A stretch of 64,000 nucleotides of DNA from Pseudomonadota bacterium. Its GTDB lineage: Bacteria; Pseudomonadota; Gammaproteobacteria; Burkholderiales; Burkholderiaceae_C. The stretch spans positions 62,001-126,000 of the forward strand of contig JAFEEF010000013.1 in the NCBI GenBank assembly GCA_018241265.1. Direction: 5' to 3'. Positions 16,640 to 25,400 of the stretch are shown one piece after another; position 1 is the first letter of the stretch, and each line of letters starts with the position of its first letter. The notes below the pieces were generated by a model, which saw only the letters and a list, made by a program, of their open reading frames with translations, was not told the DNA's origin and did no database searches. The translations under genes were made by a program, and so were the position numbers.

Positions 16640-17872
16640 ATGCCGCGCAAGTCGATTCTGGGATTGCATCGGTCTGCCATGGCGGCATTCGGCATTTCTG
16701 CCGCGTCGTTGGCGTGGGCAGCGCCGTCGGTGCTGACGACCCTCTATGCCACCGCGCCCACGGGGGGCCTGCAGCTCAACGCGGCCGGCGAATTGTTCGG
16801 AACCGAGCGCGAAGGCATCGGCGGAAACATCTTCAAGCTGGCGCCGCCCGCCCCCGGTCAGGCGGCATGGACGTCCTCGGTGATCTATACGTTCACCGGC
16901 AATGGCATCGGCAGCACGGATGGGGAATCGCCATCTGCATTGCTGATCGACGAGGGCGGCAACATCTTCGGAACGACACTCGTCGGCGGAGCGGCTGCGA
17001 GCGGTACCCTGTTTCAGCTCAATCCACCCGTGGGCTCCGGCAGCGCGTGGCACGACACGATCCTCTATCAGTTTGGCGGCCGAGGGGTCGGCGACGGTGA
17101 GAACCCATCCGGCGCGCTGCTGCCCACGGCGGATGGCGGCTGGATCGGCACGACGCAATATGGAGGGGCGTGGAATGCCGGCATGGTCTACAAGATCGCC
17201 TATTCCGATGGCGCCTGGACCACGACCGCCCTCTACAGCTTCAACGGTCGTAGAGAAGGCTCCAAGCCGGAGGCTGGGGTGATTTCGGATGCCGCAGGAA
17301 ACCTGTACGGCACGACCGTCGAGGGCGCCCGCGGCTCCGGCACCGTGTTTCGGCTGACGCCGCCCGTCGAGCCCACCGACGGCTGGACCTTGACCACCCT
17401 CTACACGTTCACCGGCGGTGCCGATGGCGGGAGATCCAGCGGCAAGCTGGTGCTGGACCGCGACGGCGCACTTCTCGGCACCGCGGAATTCGGCGGCAAC
17501 AAGCTGCGAGGTGTCATCTTCAAGCTCTCGCCCGGCCACCGACCTGGCGCGCCGTGGACTGAAACCGTCATCCATGCATTCGCCGGCGGCTCCGACGGCG
17601 GCAAGCCCCGAGCGGGCCTGCTCTCGGATGGCCGTGGCGGCTACTACGGCAGCGCATCAGGCGGCGGGATCGGCGGTCGGGGCACGGTCTTCCAACTGAC
17701 CCCTCCGGTCGCGGCGGGGGGTGATTGGACCTTGAAGACGCTGCACTATTTTCGAGGCGGTACCGATGGAATCGGTCCCTTCGGCGACCTGCTTCTGCGC
17801 GACGGCAAGCTCTACGGCATCACCCAGGGCAGCCAGCTCGGCAGCGGCACCGTGTTCATGCTGGAACCGTAG
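16640..17872 (+). CDS. Exported GloVer tandem-repeat protein (TIGR03803-type)
   Basis: A 410-residue protein with signal peptide MPRKSILGLHRSAMAAFGISAASLAWA. The mature part is seven or so repeats of about 50 residues with the pattern LYxFxG..DG..P...L..D..G.LYGTT..GG..G.GTVFxLTPP. This is the choice-of-anchor 'GloVer' repeat (TIGR03803), expected to fold as a beta-propeller. Such proteins are exported and of unknown function. I chose ATG 16640 because AAGGGGGG lies six bases upstream and the signal peptide then begins properly; a start at 16457 would add 61 residues without a signal. It converges with the 17880-18896 gene, with only seven bases between stops. Confidence 0.82.
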   Translation: MPRKSILGLHRSAMAAFGISAASLAWAAPSVLTTLYATAPTGGLQLNAAGELFGTEREGIGGNIFKLAPPAPGQAAWTSSVIYTFTGNGIGSTDGESPSALLIDEGGNIFGTTLVGGAAASGTLFQLNPPVGSGSAWHDTILYQFGGRGVGDGENPSGALLPTADGGWIGTTQYGGAWNAGMVYKIAYSDGAWTTTALYSFNGRREGSKPEAGVISDAAGNLYGTTVEGARGSGTVFRLTPPVEPTDGWTLTTLYTFTGGADGGRSSGKLVLDRDGALLGTAEFGGNKLRGVIFKLSPGHRPGAPWTETVIHAFAGGSDGGKPRAGLLSDGRGGYYGSASGGGIGGRGTVFQLTPPVAAGGDWTLKTLHYFRGGTDGIGPFGDLLLRDGKLYGITQGSQLGSGTVFMLEP

Positions 17873-17879
17873 CCCTCTG

Positions 17880-18896
17880 CTACTGGAAGCAGAGATAGCC
17901 CCACACCGGGTCGAAGACGGGCGTTCCGCTCGAGGTCAGCGGCGTGAACGCGTCTCGCACCGTCAGCCCATGCAAGGGCGTCCCGGGATCGGTGGTGGAC
18001 GTGTCGGGCTGCGCGTTCGTCGTCAGGGCGTGTGAGTCGCCGTAGGGCGGCGTGTTCGAATCGACCGAGACCGCCGAGCTGGTGGAGTTCATCAGTCCCA
18101 TCGTCTCCCAGATCACCGACAGCTGCGAGTACGGCACGCTCGGATCCTGAAGCCCTCCGAAGCCGTACTGCGCCGATACCGGGGTGACACTCGTATAGCT
18201 CTCCCACGCCGCCGGCGAGTTGGTGTTGGTGTCCCAGTCGGGCGGCGAGGCGAAATAGCACGCGCGACTCATCGCGTAGAGCTTGGTCATCACGCCCGCG
18301 TGGCCGCCGCCCTGCGAGTGGCCGCCGACGACGATCTTCGACCAATCGACGGCGCCGTTGGCGAGGTACTGTCCCCAGCCTTCGGACGGATACGTCGTGT
18401 TCAGATAGGCGATCGCCTTCGTCAGGCGGGTGACGATGGAATCGGCTGGCGCGATCGCTACGTCGGGACTGTAGTTTCCCCCTGTGATGACTTCGCGACG
18501 AACGTCCCAGAAGCAATTCACGTCGGTGCTGGTCAGGCAAGTCACGCCGACCGCGCTCGAGTTGGCGTAGTCGAGACCGATGGTGTGAAAGCCGCGTCCG
18601 GCGCCGGCCTTCAGAATCAACTGATAGTCGGTCGGTACGCCGTCGGTCCCGGGAAGGAACACGAAGAGTTTGCCGACCGGCGTGACGCCCGCTATGGGCG
18701 GGATGATCACGTGGACGTCCGAGATTTGATCATTGGCCGCCGGGTCGATCGTCGAAGGCAGCACTTCGTGCACGACATAGTCGGCGCTCGAGGGCGGTGG
18801 TGCAGGGGCTACCTGCTCGCTGCTGCCGCCGCCACAGGACGCGAGAACCATCGATGAAAGAGCAGTCAGTGCCGCAAGTCGAAGATCCTTGTTCAC
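17880..18896 (-). CDS. BPSS1187-like alpha/beta hydrolase lipoprotein
   Basis: A 338-residue lipoprotein whose signal ends TALSSMVLASCGGGSS. The rest resembles the BPSS1187 family of secreted alpha/beta hydrolases: VFLPGTDGVPTDYQLIL near the oxyanion site, the nucleophile Ser in VVGGHSQGGGHAGVM, and a candidate His in PYGDSHALT. Paired Cys (TCLTSTDVNC) suggest a disulfide. The reaction is presumably ester or amide hydrolysis; the substrate is unknown. GTG 18896 is preferred because GAGGA lies six bases upstream; ATG 18902 overlaps that ribosome site. The next gene upstream is the divergent giant synthase, 601 bases away. Confidence 0.75.
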   Translation of the reverse strand: MNKDLRLAALTALSSMVLASCGGGSSEQVAPAPPPSSADYVVHEVLPSTIDPAANDQISDVHVIIPPIAGVTPVGKLFVFLPGTDGVPTDYQLILKAGAGRGFHTIGLDYANSSAVGVTCLTSTDVNCFWDVRREVITGGNYSPDVAIAPADSIVTRLTKAIAYLNTTYPSEGWGQYLANGAVDWSKIVVGGHSQGGGHAGVMTKLYAMSRACYFASPPDWDTNTNSPAAWESYTSVTPVSAQYGFGGLQDPSVPYSQLSVIWETMGLMNSTSSAVSVDSNTPPYGDSHALTTNAQPDTSTTDPGTPLHGLTVRDAFTPLTSSGTPVFDPVWGYLCFQ

Positions 18897-19214
18897 GAGC
18901 ATTCCTCGAAAAGTAGTTGGACGCAAATTTGTATCTCGACGAAACGGTAGACACCGACCGTCTTCCCGTGCCTATAGGGCTCCAGTGCTGCACATCATCC
19001 CGCACTCAGGGGGTCGAGGCACGCGGCTTGAGCCGCCTTTAAGTGTCGGTCGCGTCCTACAAACATCCGCTTCGACGCTGGGGAGCTGCCATTTGTGAAA
19101 CAAATCGTGAACCAGAACGCTGCGCCGATAGGCGCGTAGATCCGCGTCGGTCCCCGCATTCCTCCCATGTGGCGCTGCTCTTGCTTCGAGACGACGACGC
19201 ATGTCGTGGCCTGC

Positions 19215-19234
19215 ACCCCCCATGGTTCGGGGGT
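19215..19234. repeat. G/C-tract inverted repeat in the divergent region
   Basis: Perfect six-base arms ACCCCC and GGGGGT surround an eight-base spacer. This is the third element of this type in the exported-protein island (others at 11567 and 15180). Confidence 0.4.
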
Positions 19235-19389
19235 GGCCCGTGGCGACGGCGGCGGACCAGAATCATAAGTTCTGTTGCTGCTGGCGAGCGCGCAGGGTCG
19301 CGAGGCGAGCGGCCCGAGAAACGACGGCCTTGCAGGCACGCAGTCGCGTGTGATGTTCACGGTACGCCCGCGGTCAATATGTCAGGCTC

Positions 19390-19434
19390 GTCATGCATGA
19401 CTCCTAGAATCCGGGATGTCATGTCTGATATGAC
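19390..19434. promoter_or_regulatory. Paired GTCAT inverted repeats upstream of the synthase operon (candidate operators)
   Basis: The first element is a perfect 12-base palindrome, GTCATGCATGAC (19390-19401). The second is GTCAT-N7-ATGAC (19418-19434). They share the GTCAT half-site and their centres are about 30 bases apart, close to three helical turns. That is the geometry of two regulator dimers on one face. They lie 64-108 bases before the synthase ATG. The regulator is not identified. Confidence 0.45.
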
Positions 19435-19497
19435 GGCTTCATCATACGTTCGGCCCTCATCACGCCCTTTTCTTTACCTTCTGACAAGCGAGCCGCA

Positions 19498-22400
19498 ATG
19501 CCAGACTTCAAGACGTTCGTGTTCACGCCTGCTGGCCTGGGCGACGCGGCTCTCGCGATCGCGGCGAGCCGTGCGGGTGCAGTCGGCGTCTACAACGCGG
19601 AGTTCGACCTTGACGCGCGCGGCGCGGTGGCCGCCCTCGATCGCCTGGCGCGGCATGCGCGTGGCAGCTATGGCATCAAGCTGGGCACGATCGACGACGC
19701 CTTGATCGATGCACTGCGCGTGCATTGCGCACGTGGGCTGGCGTGGGTGATTCTCGAGATCGAAGCCGTCGCCCAGTGCGCAACACTGATCGGTGATCTG
19801 CGCCGGGCCGGTACCCGCGTGCTGGCGGAAGTCAGAAGCCCGCAGCCGCTCGCTGCCGGGGTCGAAGCCGGTCTCGACGGCCTGCTGATCAAGGGCAATG
19901 AAGCCGGTGGCCTGATCGGCGAAGATGCCAGCTTCATCCTCGTGCAAAAGTGGCTCAAGCGTACGCGGCTGCCGCTGTACGTTCGCGGCGGACTGACGCC
20001 GCATGTGGCGGCCGCTTGCAGCGCCGTCGGCGTCGCCGGCGGTGTGCTCGATTCGCAACTGCTTCTGCTCGAAGAAGTGCGCCTGCCCGACGCCGTGCGC
20101 ACGCTCATCGGCAACCTGGCCGGAAGCGAGACGGTGGCGGTCGGCCACGGCGAGGACGGCGAGTACTTCCGGGTCCTGGTGCGCCCCAACCATGCGGTGG
20201 CGCGCCAGTTCGTCGCCGAGGGCGATGGCATGCATTGGCCGGAGTTGCGTTCCTGGGTGGCGGGAAAGTCCGGCTGGGCCGACCCGACCAAGGGGTTGCT
20301 GCCGATCGGCCACGACGTCGCGTTCGCAGCGCCCTGGCGTAAGCGCTACGGCAATCTGGGCGCCGTCCTGAGCGCAATCTCGGAGGCCATCGCCCGGCAT
20401 CCGCGCATGGCCGCGATGCACCCTCCGATCGCCAAAGGCGCTCCGCTGGCGCGCGCGTTGGGTCTGACCTATCCGATCGTGCAAGGGCCGATGACGCGTG
20501 TGTCGGACACCGCCGAGTTCGCGCTCGCAGTGGCGGCCGGCGGCGCGCTGCCGATGGTGGCTTTTGCGATGCTCAAGGGCCAGCCGCTCGAGGCGCTCTT
20601 GACGCGTACCGCCGAATTGCTGGGCGACCGCGCCTGGGGCATCGGCCTGCTCGGTTTCGCGCCGCAGTCCTTGCTCGACGAGCAGCTCGAGATCGCCGCG
20701 CGCTACAAGCCCGACTACGCGATCATTGCCGGCGGACGTCCCGACCAAGCCGTGCACCTGGAGCGCGCGGGTGTGCCCACTTTCCTGCACGTGCCGGCGG
20801 CCAGCCTGATCCCGGGTTTCCTGCAGGAAGGTGCGCGCCGCTTCATCTTCGAAGGCCGCGAATGCGGCGGCCACATCGGGCCGCTGTCGAGCTTCGTGCT
20901 CTGGAGCTCGATGGTCGACAAGCTGCTCGGCGAACTCGGCCCGGGCAAGGTCAACGCGGAAGAGGTCGAACTGCTGTTCGCCGGCGGCATCCACGACGAC
21001 GTGTCGTCGGCCATGCTGCAGGTGTTGGTTGCGCCGTTGATCGCCGTCGGCGCCCGTATCGGCGTGTTGATGGGCAGCGCCTATCTCTTCACGAAGGAGA
21101 TCGTTGCCGCCGGCTCGATCGTGCCGCAGTTCCAGCAGGAGGTTCTCGAGTGCGAGCGCACCGTCAACCTCGAATCGGGCCCGGGGCACGCGAGCCGCTG
21201 TGCCTACACGCCGTTCGCCCGCGACTTTTTCCAGCAACGTGTCGACCTGAAGCGCGACAACGTGCCGCCCGACGAGGGCCGAAGGATCCTCGACGACCTG
21301 ATACTCGGTCGCTTGCGCATCGCCTCGAAGGGCAGCAAGCGTGAAGGGCTGGGAGGTGCGCTGCAGAACCTCGATGCTGCCGAGCAGCGCGCCGAGGGTA
21401 TGTACATGTTGGGCCAGGTCGCGACGTTGCGCGACGCGGTGACTGACATCGACGCGCTCCATGCCGAAGTGACCGAGGGCGCCGCCGCGCTGCTTGCCGG
21501 GCATCTCGAAAGCTCCGACGACGTCGCAATGCCGAGCATCGAGCGGCCTGCCGACGTTGCCATCATCGGCGTCGCCAGCGTGCTGCCGATGGCCAACACC
21601 ACGCGGCAGTTCTGGGAGAACATTCTCGCCAAGGTCGACGCGATCACCGAGATCCCGTCGCACCGCTGGGACTGGCGCCTCTACTTCGATGCCGACCGCA
21701 AGGCCAAGGACAAGATCTATTCGAAGTGGGGCGGATTCCTGGATGACCTGGCGTTCGATCCGACCAAGTACGGGATGCCCCCGAAGTCGATCGAATCGGT
21801 CGACCCCATGCAGCTGATGGGTCTCGAGGTGGCTCATCGCACGCTCGTGGACACCGGCTACCACGAGAAGGCTTTCGACCGCGAACGCGCTTCGGTGATC
21901 ATCGGCGCGAGCGGTGGAGCGGGCGACTACGGCCTGCAATACGGCCTGCGTTCGGAGCTGCCGCGTTTCAACGGCGACCTGCCGTCCGATGTGGCCGGAC
22001 GCCTGCCCGAATGGACCGAGGATTCCTTCGCCGGCATCCTGCCCAACGTCGCGGCGGGGCGTATCGCCAACCGCCTGAATTTCGGCGGCATCAACATCGC
22101 GGTCGATGCCGCCTGCGCATCGTCGCTCGCCGCCGTCTATCAGGCGGTCGGTGAACTCGTGACCGGGCGCAGCGACTTCGTGATCGCCGGTGGCGTCGAT
22201 ACCGTGCAGGGTCCGTTCGGCTACCTCTGTTTCAGCAAGACGCAGGCACTGTCACCGCGCGGCCGCTGCTCGACCTTCGACGCCGACGGCGACGGCATCG
22301 CCATCAGCGAAGGCATCGCGATGGTCGCCCTGAAGCGCCTGGCCGACGCCGAGCGTGACGGCGACCGCATCTATGCGGTGATCAAGGGCGTCGGCGCAAG

Positions 22401-25400
22401 CAGCGATGGACGCGCCAAGGGACTCACCGCCCCGCTGCCTGCCGGCCAGTTGCGCGCCATGCGGCGCGCCTACGCGATGGCAGGATTCGGTGCCGGGACC
22501 GTCGGCCTCTTCGAAGCGCACGGTACGGGGACTGTGGCCGGCGACACTGCCGAGCTCGAAAGCACGACCCGGCTGATGCAGGAGGAGGGCACGGCGCCGC
22601 GCTCCGCGGTGATCGGGTCGGTGAAGACCAACATCGGTCATACCAAAGCGGCGGCCGGCGTCGCGGGGCTCCTGAAGGCGGCTCTTGCGCTGCACCACCG
22701 CGTGCTGCCGCCGCACCGCAACGTGACGACGCCCAACCGGGTGCTCTGCGATCCGGCCGCGCCGCTCTACATCGTCGATGAGCCCGCGCCCTGGCTCGCG
22801 GCAGGCGACACGCCGCGTCGCGCCGCCTGCAGCGCGTTCGGCTTCGGTGGCACCAACTTCCACATCGTGCTCGAGGAATACGCCGGCGAATATCGCGACT
22901 GGCTGCGTCCGCCGGCGAGCGACGGCTGGACCGCCGAGCTGCTGGTCTGGGCGGATGCCGAGCGTTCGGCGCTGGCGGCGCGCGTCGAGGCGCTCGCGAC
23001 CAAGCTGGCCGCAGTCGACGGCCTCTTGCTGCGCGATCTGGCGGCGAGCCTGGCTGCACGCTTTCGCCCGCGCGAAGAGACGCTGGCGATCGTCGCCAAG
23101 GGCAAGGACGATCTGCTCGTCAAACTCTCCGCGGCGCTCGGCTATCTGCGCGGTCATGCCAAGTCCCTGCCGCCCGGCATCTACCACGGCACGGCGGCCA
23201 GCGCACTGACGGGCAAGGTCGCGGTGTTGTTCCCCGGCCAGGGTTCTCAGTATCCGGGCATGACGCGCGAGGTCGCGCTGCACTTCCCGTCCGTCGCCGA
23301 AGCGCTCGGCGACGCCGATGCGGCATTGCGCGATGCCTTCGACGCGCGCTTCGGTCCGGGTTCGCGCCTGTCGCAATTCATCTTCCCTCGCGGTGCCTAC
23401 GACGATGCGGCAAAGAGCGAGGCCCGCCAGAAGCTCACCCGCACCGACATCGCGCAGCCGGCGCTCGGCGCTGCGGAGGTCGGGCTCTATCGGCTGATGC
23501 AGTCGTTCGGATTCAAGCCCGACATGCTCGCAGGCCACAGCTACGGCGAGTTCGTCGCGCTGTTCGCAGCCGGTGCGATCGACTTCGATGCGCTGATGCA
23601 GCTGTCGGCGGCGCGCGGCCGCTTCATCGTCGATGCCGCGTCGGCCAAGGGCGCCGAGCTCGGCACGATGGCTGCGGTGACTGCGCCGCGCAAGACCGTC
23701 GAGGACGCGATCGCCGACATCGACGGCGTGATCATCGCCAATCACAACGCGCCGTTGCAGAGCATCGTGTCCGGCACGCGGGACGCCGTCGCCGCGGCGT
23801 GTGCGAAGCTCGTCCAGGGTGGCGTCGAGGTCGCCGAGATCCCGGTCGCTGCCGCCTTCCATTCGAGCCTCGTGAAGCCCGCGCAGCAGGCGCTGTCGGA
23901 TTTGATCGAGGCGACGCCGTGGGCGTCGGCATCGATCCCGGTCTACTCGAACGCGACCGCCCGTCCGCATTCGCAAGACGTGACGCGTGTCAAGCGTCAG
24001 ATGGCCGAGCACCTCGTGCGTCCGGTCGAATTCGTCGCGCAGATCGAGGACATGTACAAGGACGGGGCGCGCATTTTCGTCGAAGTCGGTCCGAAGGCCG
24101 TGCTGACCCGCCTCACCGGCAAGATCCTCGAGGGCCAGCCGCATGTCGCCATCGCGATCGATGACGGCACCGGCCTGGCGGGCTTGCTGGCCGGTCTCGG
24201 GCAACTGCTGTGCGCGGGCATCCGGCTCGACATCGGCCGCCTGTTCGCGGCTCGTGGCTGCCGCATCGGCGATCCGGCCGAGCCGGCCACGCTGGTGCAT
24301 CGCGAGCCGGTGCCGCAGCACGCCTGGATGTTGAACGGCAGCGGTGCGCGACGGGCCGCCGAGCCGGTGCGCCAGGTCGGCGTGACGCTCGAGCAGGCCC
24401 AAGCTCAGCAGCAGGCGCCGGCGGTGCCGACCTTGCCGTCCCCGGCGCCTGTCACGAGTTCCGCCCGGCCGGGGGCCGCACCGGCGGCGCAGGTCGCCGC
24501 GCCCGTTGCCGCGCATTCGCCGCCGCGTCAAATGGTTCCCGCAGTATCCACCCAGCACGCCTTGAGAGGAGGTCGATCGATGGATGAACGACGAATGGCT
24601 ACGGGCATGGCGGAGTCGTCCGTCATGTCCGAATACTTTGTGACGATGCGGCAGTTCCTGGAGACCCAGGAACGCGTGATGTCGGCCTTCCTCGGCGACA
24701 CGTCCGTGCCCGCCGGGCGTCCCGCGCTGCGGGCCGTCACGCGGGCGGTGCCGATGGCACTGCCTCGCGTCGCAGAAGTCGCGCCGGCGCACGCGGCGGT
24801 CGCCGCGGCCCCGGTCGCCGTCCCGGTGATCGCGACACCGGTCGCAGCGACGCCGCCGGCTGTGGTGCCCGTGGCCGCACCCGCCAAACCTGCGGCGCCG
24901 GCGCCCAAGGTGGCCGAGCCGGTTGCGGCGGCGGCACCGAAGTCGTCGGGCGGCGACGCGCTGTCACGCAGCAAGCTGGTCGACATGCTGCTGGGCATCG
25001 TCGAGGAGAAGACCGGCTATCCGCGCGACATGGTCGGCCTCGATCAGAACCTCGAAGCCGATCTGGGCATCGACTCGATCAAGCGCATCGAGGTCGTCGG
25101 CGCTCTGCTGCAGATGCTGCCGGCCGGTCATCGCGATGCGTTGAGCGAAAGCCGCAGCAAGCTGAACACGCAGCCGACGCTCAACGGCGTGCTCGATCTG
25201 ATCGCGCAAGCGAAGGTGGGAGGCGCCGTCGCCGTCCCTTTTGATTTGGCCGGGGTGGGAGCAAAGGTGGACGTCGCCGTCAACCACCCGCCCCGGCTCG
25301 TCATGCGGCCGCACCGGGAGGTGCTGGCCGAACCGGTTTCAAGGCGCCTCACGGCAGGACGTTTCGTGCTGACCCGCGATCGTCTCGGCGTGGCCGATGC

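Larger units (their letters stand above)
18897..19497. other. 601-base divergent regulatory region between the lipoprotein and synthase genes
   Basis: No gene is supported here. Small open frames on both strands lack ribosome sites and recognisable features. It separates the minus-strand hydrolase and the plus-strand synthase operon, so both promoters should lie in it. It contains a CCCCC/GGGGG inverted repeat (19215-19234) and two GTCAT-based inverted repeats (19390-19434). The last ~130 bases are clearly less GC-rich than the surroundings. I could not fix a convincing -35/-10 pair for the synthase. Confidence 0.5.

Noticed and set aside
18995-19360. A 121-residue minus-strand frame in the divergent region before the synthases.
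   Set aside because: No ribosome site, no recognisable features, and it covers the candidate inverted repeat. Treated as intergenic.
19351-19362. A CRP/FNR-type site GTGATGTTCAC upstream of the synthases.
   Set aside because: The spacer is three bases instead of six for CRP, and the flanks do not match FNR.
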